A DNA stretch of 64,000 nucleotides, taken from the NCBI GenBank assembly GCA_963924555.1, contig OZ004584.1, positions 4,835,001-4,899,000 on the forward strand, written 5' to 3'. Below, piece after piece: positions 1 through 12,868 of this stretch. The DNA comes from Crambe crambe (lineage: Eukaryota > Porifera > Demospongiae > Poecilosclerida > Crambeidae). Position 1 is the first letter of the stretch. Each line of letters opens with the position of its first letter. The position numbers and the translations under genes were made by a program. The notes under the pieces were generated by a model, which had not been told where the DNA came from, did no database searches, and was given only the letters and a program-made list of their open reading frames with translations.

Positions 1-170
1 GTGATGCATATTTTCCAAAGCAATGGATAACCTTGGGTGGTTTTGAAACTATAGCTACGTATGTATAGCTACTATTAGGACAAAGAGTCTCTCTTCTTAG
101 CTTTTTTCAATGATGTGTTGTAGTCATTCCAATTCTATCTGCAATCCCCACTTATATTATTATCATACAG

Positions 171-3100
171 GTATCAAAGCTGGAATAGACATTGATCAGT
201 TTGCTCCACGACTTTCCTTCTTCTGGGGGATAGGGATGAACCTGCTCATGGAGGTGGCTAAAATGCGAGCAGCACGCAGGCTGTGGGCACATATGATGAA
301 GAACAAGTTAGGGGCAAAGCAGCAGAAATCCATGCTACTTAGAGCTCACAGTCAGACCTCTGGATGGTCACTTACTGAGCAGGTACTATTGTAGTCTTGT
401 GTAGTCTGACCCTTTAATGACCCTTTACCATAATATGGTAAAGGGTCAGCTATATGCCAGACTACAGGTACTGTACGTATGTGTATGTGTTACATATGGG
501 CACTTTTGTTGTTGTTTTTGACCTGAGAGGTATGGAGTTAATAAATATGTATCTACTTTGCAATTTATAATTGTGCATAAAGTGATTTGCTGACTCCCGT
601 TAGGCTGATATACATGGTAGATAGTAGTATTAATTTATATGTCAATACCCCCAATCCCCCCAACTGATCCCAATCCTACCCCCAACTCCCCGCTTATCCC
701 ACTGATACCACCCCTATCCCCCCACCAATCCCAGTCCATCCCCCCAGCTCCTAAATAGTAAAGCACTATAGATTACACACTTCTTTCTTTTTTTTTCTCT
801 CTTTTTTTCTGGTCCCTTATTAATTTTCATGTAGGATCCATACAATAACATAGTGCGTACTTGTGTGGAGGCAATGGCTGCAGTGTTTGGTGGAACTCAA
901 TCCCTGCACACCAATTCCTTCGACGAAGCTCTGGCACTCCCCACTCCATTCAGTGCTCGAATTGCACGGAACACACAGATAATACTCCAGGAGGAATCGG
1001 GCATCACTAAAGTAAGTTATTATTGTGCACCTTTGACTGTATGTGGTCTGTCATGTTAGATAACTATTTATACCAAAAATTGGGAAAATTATGTTTTATG
1101 TTTATTAAATAGCTGTCCATTATGTTTTGTGTTTGTTAATAGCTATCCCTATAGCTAATGCCAAATTTTCATGGTTTTTTCAAAAATTGAAGTGTGAGTG
1201 AATGTCTGAAGTTGTGTAGAGTGTAACCTCCGAATAATGGACACAATCCTTTTGTCCTTTCTAGAGAGGTTGTCCTTTATTTTGTGGTGGTACTTCCTTC
1301 CTAAGAGGTTTGTCCTCTTTTGGAGTGTAGTAGATTCCAATGTAGTTTGGTAGTAAGTATAAATGCTGCAAGATCATTCCAGATCGCTCAAACTTTGCTT
1401 GCAATTTTTGATTGGTCCAGCCCTTCAGCTGAGTTGGTAAAGGGTCAGCAAGTGTGAATACCCAATTACGTTACTTGTTTGCATGATCATAAGAAAAACT
1501 AAGTGATAATGAGAATTAAGTGATGATGAGTGTTTTAAAAACTTCCATTATTATAATTATAACAATGACAGTGAGGACATAAACATGTTGTCCATTAATG
1601 TAAGTGTGTTAAAATAATTCCATCATTGGGAGAATCCTTTATCAGAGATCATTAAGAGTAGCTAAGCCAAGATATGGGTGGCTTGTGTATATTTATGCAA
1701 TAGTCATATTATACACATTTTCTGATAGTTTCTTCATTTAGTTCTCTATTACTAGTGGCCTTAGGGTTGAAATTTCGAAATGGTCCAGCTACTAGACATT
1801 TCGTCCCCTTCTCTTTTGGTTTTGAGAAGGGGAAGAGTATCTAGCAGCTAGACTAGGTCCAACCATGATAGAGCACACAACAAAAGTTTGGGACGATTTA
1901 ATCAGATTTTTTAATATTTCAAGCCGGATTGTTATTTCCACTGCATGTATGTAGGTTGCTGATCCATGGGGAGGTTCTTACATGATGGAGTCTCTCACTA
2001 ACGATGTGTATGATGAAGCACTCAAAATCATTGAAGAGGTCAGTCTTGAATATCAGATCTAGGAAAATGGACAGAACATCAAAAGTTGTTATAACATGTT
2101 AAAGTTTGTAAGCTAGATAGGTAATGTACATAAAGTGATCAATGCTCCATATTAGGTGTCAAAAATATATATGTTGCCAAATGCAGTACTCCATTTAGAA
2201 ATAGAGACCTCCAGAACACTTCATATATAAATGGGGTGCTTCATTTATTAATACAGCCAGTCCATTATATGTGGACTAAAATAGGGTGCCATGTATGTCA
2301 ATAGTAATATTTACTTGACATCTATACTAAAGCACTCCATATATAAATGCGATGAGTTGCTTCCATTAAAAAAAAATTGAGCTCCATTTCGCCAATGTCA
2401 TAATAATGAAATCGTATTTCATAAAGGGTGCCATGCACAAGCTTTAACAGTACAATGCAGATGTGTGTTTTCTATTGATTTTCTGAGAGACATGACACGT
2501 GCATGGTCACAGGTGTGATTAGTATACACTGAGTTATCTAATGTGTGACCTTAAAATTACAAACCAAAATACAGCAGATGTGTGCTTTTTTCACTTCTGT
2601 TTGAACATCCTGCGTATGACCTTTGACCTGTATAAAATTGCAATACAAAACTTGTGCAGTCAGCCCACACAAGTGAAATCTACATGGTCACAGGTGTGAC
2701 TGTTAAAGGAAATAACAGTCTAATGTGTGACCTTGAAAGTATACAAGCCTTAATACAGTGCAATAAGATATGTCATCTATTTTCTAGCAAAATTTAGCAA
2801 AATTTCTGGGGCACTATTTTAGCTACCGGCCTGGGGTTACAACCCATCCCTGTTATCACAATCATTATGTTAATGTGAAATAGCTCTAATTTGCAGTCAT
2901 AAAAATAAAAATTATGCCCCTATCCTGGCCACCCTAAGGAAAACCATCTTCCTATGTGTTTGGTTAGTCAGTGCAAGTGCTATAAAATAGTGTCATGCCA
3001 ACCAGCTGAATTCAATGTTAGCCGCTTGGCTCAGAACTTCATACGAATTGCTCAATGTCAAGCACTCCTTATAGCACCATATTCTATCATGTGATTAAAG

Positions 3101-6100
3101 TGTGACTTCCATGTGCAGTCACACTTTAATCACAAGGCTTATAGCAAGTGAAATATATCTACTATAAATGGCTTCAACATTATATAGACATATGAAGTGC
3201 TCCCATTGTAAATATCACACAAGTATTACTTATGTCACCCTATTTTAATGTCCACTTATAATAGACTGGCTGTATTTATAAATGAACCACTCCATTATAT
3301 GAAGTGTTCCATTTAAATATGAAGTGTTCCCATTTATATTATAGAGAACATGCTTTCTTCCTGGATGTTTTAATTAGTGCATCTGAACCATGTGGTGGTT
3401 CAGGATGGATGGAGTAGGAAGTGTACATGAAAAGGCCAACCAAACCTTTATATGAAGCCACGAGTACTACCCACATTGGTCAACAGTGGCCATTTTGGTC
3501 TATTTGGCTAATTTTTGCTGTTAGGCTTGTACTACATACAGCTTGTTTAGGCACCTTTGCAACAAGCCTAGAGCACACTAAACCTCAGTTTATATTGGAA
3601 CTATTGTACTGGTACTTTGATGGAGTAGTGGAATAATGGATTAGTGTAAACTGTGGCTTGGGTGATCTGGCTTTCTCAGTTGCAAAGGTAATGAAACAAG
3701 CTGTACAGGGTTTTGCAGCAGAGCTTGAAGATCCAAGACCATTCTCCTTATTTGGAAGTATAGTAGCTTAGCTAGAACAATAGGCCTGGACCACAGCAGT
3801 ATAGCTCTGTCACAACAATTTGAGTTGCAAAGATTCTGCAAAACCCTATGGTTTTGGGACCACCCCAATAAACATAGTGGGCATGGCAAAATTAAATTTG
3901 GCCACCACTCAAGAATCCTGGGCAGAACCCTGTATATTGAGAGCATAAAATGGTTGTTAACATGTGGGTGTGGTTAAGAGAATTTAGGCACATGGTTTAT
4001 TAGGCTCATAAACCAAACCATCTTCAGTGATAAGTACACTTATTAACCTGAAAATGAGCATTTAACTAAAATGTATGTGTGCACTGGTATATATGTTATT
4101 ACAGGAGATTGCAGAATCTTTGCAACATGAAGTAGATAGCTCTTAAGTGCTTGAGGTCAGTATAGGAAGGCAGTAAGCTTTTCAGATTCTACATTCTGGT
4201 GCAATCATTCTGCAATCTCCTGTATTGCACTGACCTTGTTATTACCATGTCATTACATTGTTACCCCTGTTATGACATTGCAGTGACCTTGTTATCACTG
4301 TGATAAGCTTGTTATGACATTGTAAATATAACCATTCTGTTCTTGTTTAAGATTGAGGAATTGGGAGGTATGGCTAAGGCTGTGGCCAGTGGTATGCCCA
4401 AACTCAGAGTGGAGGAGTCGGCTGCTCGAAGACAGGCAAGAATTGATTCGGGATCTGGTAAGTCTTTGTGTGGCCATTAGTTTTCTTTTACCACTTCATT
4501 TTTCATGGTTAGCTGTTCTTAACCTTTGTCCTTTGTGGAGAGGTTGTCTTCTTTTATTTGTATAGAGCGTATATACAAAGTTGCTTTAAGATCGTCCTTT
4601 GCTGAAAAATCTCTCCTCTTTTGGAGTGTCTTTACATTCATTAGAGGATCCAAAAAAACCCCAAAATATTCTACTACGAAGTAGCCTGTAATGTCACTGT
4701 GTGCACTATAATGCATCATACAGTTATGTACTTAGCTAGATGAGCATATTACAGTAGACAGAGCACTCCAGTATCCCTGGCTATGGTGAATCAACTACAA
4801 ACACATGGTAGAGGTATAAGTAACAACTTTTTCTCTCTCTCAGAGACCATAGTGGGCGTGAACAAGTATCGACTGGAGAAGGAAGAGCCGGTTGAAGTCC
4901 TCTCCATTGACAACGCTAAGGTCATCAACACGCAGGTGAGTCTGCATGCATCCTGCCATTTGGGATGCACAGTGTATTCGTCATAATCTAAACTTAATGT
5001 CCGTGCAGGGATGGAGGGGGTGGGTAAAATGCTTTGCTTGGTAAAATTCATATACACCTACCCACTAATATGCAGAATTACATAGCATTCTAATTTAAGA
5101 CTTACTTGTAACAGTGGGGGGTTTGGGGGTACAGAAAAAATGACCTGCATTCTTATTTCAGGTATGCATTTTATCAGGATAAACTGTTTTAATTAAGAAT
5201 GAATTCCCATCAATAAAGTACTAGTCCTATGGAAGGTCATAGGTCATCCCTACATAGAGGGTGCTATCATGCTCTCTGGTAATATTAATCTTTATATAGA
5301 AAGAAAAACTGAAAAAGATCCGACAGACACGAGACCAAGGAGTCGTGGAGGCAGCATTAGCAGCTCTTACGGAATGTGCTGATGATGGGGAAGGAAACTT
5401 GCTGGATCTGTCCATTAAAGCTGCACGTGCCCGGTGCACTGTGGGGGAGATATCTGATGCCATGGAGAAAGTTCACGGCCGCCATGTCGCTTCGTCTCGT
5501 ATGGTGAGTGGGGCTTATATCTCGGAGTATGGAGAGAGTGAAGAAATGCAGAAAGCTATGGAAACTGTAAAGGTCAGTCAGAGAATGGAATAGACACCAA
5601 AAAACTTAACTCATGGAAATGGGCAACTGAATTTCAGTGCCGTTAAGTTGGGAAAATTTTCGTAGATAATATTCCATCGTCTTGAAAATGAAAAAAAATG
5701 ATCATTACAAGTAAACCTATAACAAAAATAAAAAGTACATTATCATAACTTGCCAATTTGTGGTAGATTTCTGATGATTATCCTTTCCCTATTTCCCCAA
5801 CAGGAATTTGAGAAAAGGGAGGGGCGTCGCCCTCGTATCCTGGTTGCTAAGGTGGGGGAGGATGGACACGATCGTGGGTACAAGGTTATAGCCACAGGCT
5901 TCACTGACCTGGGCTTCGATGTTGACATTGGACCACTTTTTACGGTCAGTAATAACCATTAGCAAGAATGCAATACCTTGAGGATGTGTATGAAACCCTC
6001 GCTTCCCATCAAACAGTGCTACACTTGTTATCTGAGTGGGTGACTTGGCATGGGTAGCATGTTAGCAATAGCTTTAGAATTCCTGTGGTCAATGAAGAAT

Positions 6101-7557
6101 ATTTTGAAAAGATGTACAGTGGATTGCAGTGATCTTGCAACATGAAATTCAGAACACCAAACCAAAATTTACATAGCCTCCTTTTAACACCAAACCAAAA
6201 TTTACATAGCTTCCTTTTAAGTACCCCAACTCTAAAGCCACCTTTGAAAGGAGGCTATGTAAATTTTGGTTTGGTGTTCTGAATTTCATGTTGCAAGATC
6301 ACTGCAATTCACTGTAGCTGCTAATTGATTTTCTGTTGCTCGGGCTGCTGAGTGCAAAAAAGTGACCCAGGTGGCCGAAAAAAAAATTTTTTTTCACATC
6401 AGAAGATCAATAAAATTGAGCTTACAAAGCTAAAAAATTTCTGATTTTTTAATTATTTTACAGCCAAATTGAGCCAATAGTGGCTAAGTTAATGATATTC
6501 ATGATATAAATTTTTATTTAAAAATAGACCCGGGTGGGCCCGAGCAACAGAAAATCTGGCCTTACCATTATTATTATGAGGCCACTATTCTGTTGATCAT
6601 TAGTTTCTCATCAGATGGTTTTGCTCAGACTAATGCGGGGAGGGCAGCATAGTATTGGCCATTATTTTGATAGTTCACTTTCAATGAAAAACCACAGGAA
6701 TGATACGCCAAATCCTATAGGTAGAGTAACTGGTATGAGTGAGAAACTAATAATCAACTTATGATGTTATAATTGCTATATTGCATGAAATTTTGTGGGA
6801 TGGATTTTAAGGTAGAATTATTATTATGATGATAATTATTACTGTATAGCAGGAAATTTTTGTGGGGTAAAATTTTTGTGGATTTAAGATATAAAACAAA
6901 TTTAAGGTTCACACTTTTATTTTTGCAAAAAAAAAGAAGAAAAAATTGATCCCACAAAAATTCGTGCCATATTATACTGTATACCATATGGTGACTTGAT
7001 AAGAATGTTTTTTGTTGTTTCGTAATGGTGCAGACCCCAGCTCAAGTTGCCCAACAAGCTGTGGATGCTGATGTCCATGCGGTAGGAATCAGTTCACTAG
7101 CTGGAGGACACAAGGTCTTAGTACCAAAGGTCAGCTCGAATAATCAACTTCTCACACTAAGAAAGAAAATTTTAGAAAAGTAAGGTCATGCAGCTTTATG
7201 AACAGAGCAATCATCCATGATACCATACAGTCTAATGGACTCAAACATTTTGTCATATTGTGGCATAAAGATTGTTGCCCCATTTACCTAGTCCTTTTTT
7301 GTGGGGTATATGAGGTTATAAGGTGGTTTATTTTTTTGTTGTTGTTGTTGTTGTTTTTTTGCCCATTGAGTTCCCTATACAGTGAAACCTCCCAGATTTT
7401 TGACCTTTGACCTCAGAGGTTATAATATTATAGGAAAGGTCATTTCGTTGCATTCAGTTTGGCTGTTGGAAAGAGTTTGGCTGCTTTTTGGAGTCCCCTT
7501 GCTCAGAGGTTTCATTGTACACCTGGTCCCGGGTAGTAATATTATTCAGCAAACTAT

Positions 7558-7590
<33 letters not shown>

Positions 7591-8026
7591 TAATTTTTCT
7601 CCCTGTAGTTCTCATGACAGTAATTATGTTTTCAATAGCTCATGTAAAACACTTTGGTACTGATTAGTAAGCTCATTATGACTTCAAAATAACAATCATT
7701 ATTCCTAATTTCCTTATTTTCATAACAAATAATTCAAGTTGTATGGTATTTCATCTTTGGACTAACTCATAATTATGCGCATATGATATGCAATGTATAA
7801 TCATGTATAATAGGTCATCGATGAACTAAAGTCACTAGGACGCTCTGATATAGTTGTCGTTTGTGGTGGCGTGATCCCTCCTCAAGATTACGAGGCTCTG
7901 TACTCAGCAGGTGTCACTGCTGTGTATGGACCGGGTACAAGCATACCAACAGCTGCCAAGGAGCTGGTCCACATCATAGAAAAGAACTTGCCAGGTGGTC
8001 CAGAAATGAGAGCGAAAGGGTTATGA
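171..8026 (+). CDS. MUT: Methylmalonyl-CoA mutase, mitochondrial (3' nine exons, 5' part outside window)
   Basis: The enzyme isomerises L-methylmalonyl-CoA to succinyl-CoA with adenosylcobalamin, in the mitochondrial matrix. Exons I can join in frame are 171-382, 835-1011, 1955-2038, 4352-4457, 4844-4935, 5300-5572, 5804-5944, 7034-7129 and 7814-8026 (TGA). All have AG acceptors and GT donors and the phases match. The first exon carries FAPRLSFFW and [14 protein letters not shown] of the catalytic barrel. Exon 2 has [20 protein letters not shown]. The C-terminal B12-binding domain shows DGHDRG (the DxHxxG lower-ligand motif) in exon 7, GISSLAGG in exon 8 and CGGVIPP in exon 9. The reading frame is open throughout, so this looks functional. 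The introns carry several foldback repeats. The start codon and N-terminal half lie upstream of base 1. Confidence 0.97.
400..467. repeat. Small nested foldback in MUT intron
   Basis: TGACCCTTTACCAT and ATGGTAAAGGGTCA form an almost perfect inner palindrome (418-448). GTAGTCTG (401) and CAGACTAC (about 458) form an outer pair. The GGTAAAGGGTCA core recurs near 1436, 16649, 16667 and 32681, so it is dispersed. Confidence 0.6.
1194..1345. repeat. Dispersed repeat with AGAGGTTGTCCT / CTCTTTTGGAGTGT motifs
   Basis: A segment with GAGAGGTTGTCC followed by GTCCTCTTTTGGAGTGT occurs here. A diverged copy at about 4515-4640, in another MUT intron, also ends in CTCCTCTTTTGGAGTGT. No coding capacity was recognised. 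Possibly an old DNA-transposon derivative. Confidence 0.4.
2205..3345. repeat. About 1.1-kb inverted-repeat element in MUT intron 3
   Basis: The left arm (about 2213-2300) contains AATACAGCCAGTCCATTATA and TAAAATAGGGTGCC. The right arm (about 3225-3315) contains the diverged reverse complement, including CACCCTATTTTAATG and AGACTGGCTGTATTTATAAA. Internally, a block with CATGGTCACAGGTGTGA occurs twice (about 2500 and 2682) in direct orientation. A separate hairpin, TGTGATTAAAGTGTGACT with its complement, lies at 3090-3135. No transposase was seen; a non-autonomous foldback is the best reading. Confidence 0.6.
4101..4223. repeat. Foldback, 17-bp arms
   Basis: ACAGGAGATTGCAGAAT (4101-4117) is matched by its reverse complement ATTCTGCAATCTCCTGT (4207-4223). 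A MITE-sized element in the intron before MUT exon 4. Confidence 0.65.
5232..5280 (-). repeat. Copy of the ATGTAGGG + GTGC hairpin module
   Basis: CATCCCTACATAGAGGGTGC followed by GCTCTCTGG is a diverged reverse-strand copy of the module (ATGTAGGG next to AGAGAGTGC-N4-GCACTCTCT) that begins the composite elements at 26655 and 34434. It lies just upstream of MUT exon 6. Confidence 0.5.
6116..6317. mobile_element. Foldback MITE in MUT intron 7
   Basis: The left arm runs from TACAGTGGATTGCAGTGATC to CATAGCCTCCTTT. The right arm (about 6243-6317) is its near-perfect reverse complement, ending GATCACTGCAATTCACTGTA. A short internal direct duplication (AACACCAAACCAAAATTTAC, twice) lies in the left arm. 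No ORF. Confidence 0.75.
6327..6556. mobile_element. 230-bp element with perfect 19-bp terminal inverted repeats
   Basis: GATTTTCTGTTGCTCGGGC (6327-6345) and its exact reverse complement (6538-6556) bound an AT-rich interior without an ORF. I could not define a target-site duplication. It sits almost against the preceding foldback. Confidence 0.75.
7560..7589. repeat. Poly-G tract, 30 nt
   Basis: An uninterrupted run of 30 G in the intron before the last MUT exon. It could form a G-quadruplex, and assembly length here is likely uncertain. Confidence 0.9.
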
Positions 8027-9182
8027 TTTCAGTAGCAACAATTTGTTATCTGAAGTAGTTTTAACTTAAAAACTTTCAACTTTGGATAATGATGTTGTGG
8101 TACAATGTTATCATAATACTTTAATTGATGTTGTTATTACACTGGAGCTTATAAGAAGTCTGCATGGGTGTACATAATATTTTGCTGTGTGGTTGAACAC
8201 CTGTTACTGACTTACCATGCAAAATTTAATATAGACCCAGCAGCTATAACTTTTGACCAATATTGAATTGTGTAATATAGTAACATGCATGGCCATACAG
8301 TTTGCATCTCGCCTGAAACTGATCGAGAGGACTCTACATGAGGAAGATGAGAGACTTGTCTAGGTCTATTTTTGGGTTCTCACTAGTTACTCAGCCTTTT
8401 TCAATAGTAGCCGATACAGGACCCTCTAAAAAGAGCACCATTAAATTTTCGTAGCGTTGTTTAACATAAGAGTAAACTGTTTGCTTTTTGTTGCTTTTAG
8501 AGCTCAATGTTGGGAGAAAATTAATAAGCCAGGTGCAGAAGATTGGAGGTCCCAAATATTGATCAGCCTCTGAAGAGAGGATGACCTCTCTACAAGAAAT
8601 GCTATAATAGATTGTTATTCAACTGCGCTATTCCTTCAGTTCCACACAATTAACAAAAAATAACTACCTGTTCAATGGACTGGACACTGTAAGAAATTAG
8701 TAGGTCAACCTGTAGCTATATAAAATCATGAATGCACCTCATGAAAATTTAGTAACTTAAAATGTGTGCACCCATGGAATCATTTAACAATGGGAAGGTT
8801 GGGAACTATCTTGCCCACACTGGAAGTATATATTGTAGTAGGAAATTCATAGGATACACAAGGGACGGCATGGTTCCTTGTTTAAAATGTCATGAAATAT
8901 GTCATGCCCTTGCATATTGTACAAAAAAAAACAACAAAAAACAACACGCTGTGTTTCCTACAATACACACTGAAGTCAAGTGAACCATAATGAAACTATC
9001 AGGCTTGCTGTATAATTATTATTATTGATATTGATATGTAGTTCATTCAGTTTCGCTAGCATTTAGCTCTCTATGAGATTTCCCTTGAAATAATAACTTG
9101 ATAAAACTTTTTTCACAAAAAATGAGCTGATAACTTATATAATATAGTACACATGCAATATAATAAAATGAAACATGTTTGC
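8027..9182. other. MUT 3' flank, no gene seen
   Basis: Probable 3' UTR of MUT followed by AT-rich intergenic sequence up to the tail of the convergent seven-TM gene. Short ORFs here have no recognisable family features. Confidence 0.5.
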
Positions 9183-11854
9183 CTACACTGTAGACTCAAT
9201 TGTTATTTGAATATGTTCTGAATTATTTTGACTTCTTCCCCTCCCATTACTATTCAGATTCGACCCATGAGTTCTTCTGTCATTACGTCCTTCCAGTAAC
9301 GTCGAAATGATCTTAGCGAACTTCTCTTCGACAGTTAATACATCCCATGAGCCCACTTTCTTTGGAACCTGGAGAGAGTTGGCAATGTTTTCCACTGCTT
9401 TTGGGACGGAGAAGGGACTAGGGTTGAGCAAAATGTTGTAAGTGAGAAGACCTGCAATGATGAATCCCGTCCCTTGATAGATGGCATACACTCGACTTGG
9501 TGCATCTTCATTGGACTTGGAAATGGGAAGTGTGAAGAAAAGTGCAAAAATGATCCCCAGATAAACCACAATTAGTGGATCAATAGTCAAAAGGCTGAAT
9601 ATCACAATTCGAATATTGAAAGGTTTGTGGCAACTTCGTCTGTTCGTATCACCTTCTATGCTGCATACTGGTGATACTGGTGGTGTTGAATTCTGATCAT
9701 CTGTAATAGTTGTAGATGTGCTGTCATTGATAGTATTTTTTGGCTGATGCACTTTTCTGGGATGGTTGTTGGAGCGTAGAATCATACGATTATAAAACTG
9801 ACGGATTATGAAGAAAACAAAGGCAGTTGATATGACGTATATGATAGCCACAGACCCAGCGTGGTGTGCATCAGAGATGAACGCTAGTATGATATAATGT
9901 ATGTGATTGCTTAAACACAGAACTGGAGCTACCATGACTCTCGAAATCAATTTCTTGACCCGCTTAGCTTTTGCACAGTTGCAGATATGCGTGTTTCTTC
10001 TGAATTCCGTAAGAAGAGACTTCGCTAAGAAGAATACCACCAGACCAAGTGCTAAGATATCGATGACTAATCCTGTGACTGTACTAAGGTAGAAGCTAAT
10101 GTTAGAGTCGTATGATATGAAATCACTTGTGACTGTGAAATAGATACCTGTGACGTCAAGAGCGAATACAAAGATGGTGAATATAATCGAGATCTGGACA
10201 AGGGAAGCCACAGTGCCATGAGTGTGTTCGTCCTCCAGTTTCTCCCACGTTTTGTCCCCCAGAAGTTGTTGGATGGGGTCACACAAGTAGAGCATGAATA
10301 CTGTACCAACGGGAAAGAGGATCAGGATCACATGGAGCCATACCTTGATGAAACTACTCAGAAATAAATCTCTTGAAATCTCTTTAAAGCTGGCTGCAAC
10401 TGCTCTGTAGTTATTTGTGATGCGTTGAGTAGCAGAGAGCGGTCCAGTTGTAGCAGACTCTGAGTAGAGTTGCAGCTGTGGATAAAATAAATTAAATAGC
10501 AAACATTTTGTGAATTAACTGTCAGTGTCAGTCTAATAACTTGAGGATTGAGTTATAAATACAAAAGTGACTATGATAAGTTATACATGATGCAAAATCC
10601 ATGACCTTATGAATCGATTGTCTTGCTATTATGTACCTGGGCCAGTATGGAATGGTGTAGCTATGTGTAATAGGTATAATTATGGTGATTGGATTAGGAA
10701 TCAATCTTGGTATAAATACTATATTATAATAGTGATTTCACTCTGTAAATTATCCAAGCAAGCAAAGCAGAACTAAGAAATCGTAAGTGTATATAAAATT
10801 ATCTAGATGGAGGAGCCATCTGACTGAACAATCATGCATTAAAGGACAGCACATGAAGAGCTCAGCTGGATAGCCAAGAAAACTGTCCTACTAACGGCAG
10901 TGAAGCAACACTGAGCAAGAAAAAGAAGTGAGTACTATTTGAAGTCAACATATAATCAGCTATTATAGCTAGCCTCCTTTCACTGTTTTCATTCCATGTA
11001 TCAATATTGCCATGGCATGGATGTAGACTGATTATCAAAATATAAAGCCACGGTACAAATCATACTTGTTAGCTGCAGGCTTCTTCGAATTCTGTACTAA
11101 GTGTCTTGTGGTTTAACACTAATATAGCTATAATCTTAAAAGTGGCTGAGAAGATGAGAGAGAGGAAGGGTGAAAAAGATGATGCTTAACAGTTTAATTG
11201 TTCTGCTATAGTTCACTTTCAACCACATGCACAATGAAATGCAATGACCAACGTTTGAAAAAATGACTGGCTCCTTTGAATCCTGGTTCTAAAGCTATAT
11301 ACCACTGAATTACATTTAGAGAATGCTACATAGCTATAGCTTTTATTAACTAAGTTGTAAAGTATATATGTACAATGGATAAGAGGCTATATAAAAGCAT
11401 GATTATATTATATACATCATCAGGCCATGCATAATGTACTCACCCTGGTCGTAAGAGTCCTAAAGAACTTCTCAGAAGCAGCACTGCAATCATCATTCAG
11501 CTCAATTAAGAGTTCTTCTCTTCGAAAGGCCATGTTGGAAAACAGCAACGAAGTGAACTGAAATACCTCCAGGGGCTGGATCAGATAAAACTCAGCTTCT
11601 GACCAGTACCATAACTGGAAATCGCCAAGATCATCACCAAAAGTGTAATTCACTCTGACTATGACCGGGCTGGCAGTTTGGAGAGGATGGAAAGCATTTT
11701 GCAGGTTGAAGCGGTTCTCAGTGCTCTGTAATAGACTCTGCTCCATTGCAAAGAAGTTTGTGACACATGAGTCATTATGTTCTACTGTTGGCTGACCCCA
11801 GCTTGAAGCAGTGAGTACTAGGAATAGTAGGATGTGAAAACTTGTGGTTGACAT
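9183..11854 (-). CDS. Orphan signal-peptide, seven-TM membrane protein
   Basis: Two exons join in phase 0: 11444-11854 (ATG at 11854, 137 codons) and 9183-10475 (430 codons plus TAG), for 567 residues, with a 968-nt intron. The first about 20 residues are a clear signal peptide (FHILLFLVLTASSWGQ), followed by an extracellular region of about 160 residues with two cysteines and N-glycosylation sequons. Seven hydrophobic segments follow at about 181-202, 227-250, 265-291, 316-338, 343-363, 427-454 and 466-487. A long polar loop (364-426) lies between helices 5 and 6, and the tail is Asn/Arg-rich. I see no DRY or NPxxY GPCR signature, so GPCR membership is unproven. Function unknown; a sponge-specific receptor-like protein is one possibility. 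Confidence 0.8.
10503..11443. other. Intron of the seven-TM gene
   Basis: A 968-nt intron (10476-11443) with donor GTGAGT after the AGG codon, and acceptor TATCCACAG. It is AT-rich. I see no other gene in it. Confidence 0.6.
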
Positions 11855-11987
11855 TCAAGCTTCTTGTTATAACTTAAGTGATGATAGCTGTAAGTGACTA
11901 TAAGCCACTGTTATTTATTTATATAGTTAGTATCTAGACTAGTTATCTATCTAGCTTCATGATCAACAGAAACCCAAATGACTGACC

Positions 11988-12379
11988 TTGAACTACAGTA
12001 TCAAAGCTATTTATGAGCAGAGCAGGAAGCGAGAGAGGTCAGATTACAGTAACTATGCATGGAACCCATACAAATTCGAGCCACAACTTCCTGTTTTTAT
12101 CAAATCAATGCACCAGTGGCCAGCCTGTGGGTGTCCTGTCCTGTCCTCCCTTCCTCTGCTCCAAGCCTCTAACATCAAGCAATAGTCTAACTAGCTTAGT
12201 ACATAGATACTGTACATGAGTAAGTTCACTCTTGAATATGGAGGGAGGAGGAGAAGAAGAAGAGAAGAAGAAGAAAATAATAATAATAATTAAAAAAAAA
12301 AAAAATTGAGCTAGTTAGCTATAATATAATCATCAATGACAGTGTATTTCATTATGAATGAAAAACTGATTTTGGCTAG
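11988..12379. other. Intergenic spacer, no gene seen
   Basis: Spacer between the seven-TM gene's 5' end and the TMEM138 stop. It contains a purine-rich GAGGAG/AAGAAG tract and an AATAAT microsatellite (about 12240-12305). Confidence 0.5.
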
Positions 12380-12868
12380 CTATGTATTGAAGTGTTTTCT
12401 AAGCCAACTGGAATCTTCATAATATTTAGGATCCCCAAGTCTTAATGCTGCTCTCTTGTACAGGTAGTAGTACAAAATAGCTGCCATCCTCTGGAAGACG
12501 TATACAGCTTGCAAACCATCACTCCAAATAAATGTATATGGTCTTCTCCATTGCAGATAAAGACTCCAAGTGTTATAAGCAAGTGTTAGTGCAAAATAAA
12601 TTCCTGACATTAAAAGTGCAGCTGAAAACTTTCTGATTAAGAGTGAGAGCAACCCAGCTTTGAAAGCGTACGTGTTGAAAAACACCAAGAAAATGAACAC
12701 ATCAGCAGATAGTAGGCTCACTAGCTGGATCAGGTAGAGGACTAGAAGAATGACCGGATTTTTGGTCCCCAATATCACTGTGGCTGAGTTGCACAGGATA
12801 TCAACAGCTAGATGGAGCAGTTGTAGGAATAGGATGACAGTATACGCAGGATTCGACAAAGTCGTCAT
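12380..12868 (-). CDS. TMEM138: Transmembrane protein 138
   Basis: An intronless ORF of 162 residues, the same length as the vertebrate protein. Four hydrophobic segments occur at about 8-28, 38-64, 76-100 and 115-137. Highly conserved family features are FFNTYAFKAGLL, FIWSDGLQ, VFQRMAAILYYY and the C-terminal RLGDPKYYEDSSWLRK. In vertebrates TMEM138 acts at the ciliary transition zone and in vesicle transport to the cilium, and is a Joubert-syndrome gene. It is arranged head-to-head with NDUFS1, 175 bp apart, suggesting a shared promoter. The start ATG at 12868 aligns with the family N-terminus. Confidence 0.95.
   Translation of the reverse strand: MTTLSNPAYTVILFLQLLHLAVDILCNSATVILGTKNPVILLVLYLIQLVSLLSADVFIFLVFFNTYAFKAGLLSLLIRKFSAALLMSGIYFALTLAYNTWSLYLQWRRPYTFIWSDGLQAVYVFQRMAAILYYYLYKRAALRLGDPKYYEDSSWLRKHFNT

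Noticed and set aside
7382-7663. Frame with a polyglycine run across the G tract
   Set aside because: It lies inside a MUT intron and depends on a 30-nt homopolymer.
12013-12219. Short + strand ORFs upstream of the seven-TM gene
   Set aside because: Two overlapping frames with low-complexity translation, no domain and no splice context.
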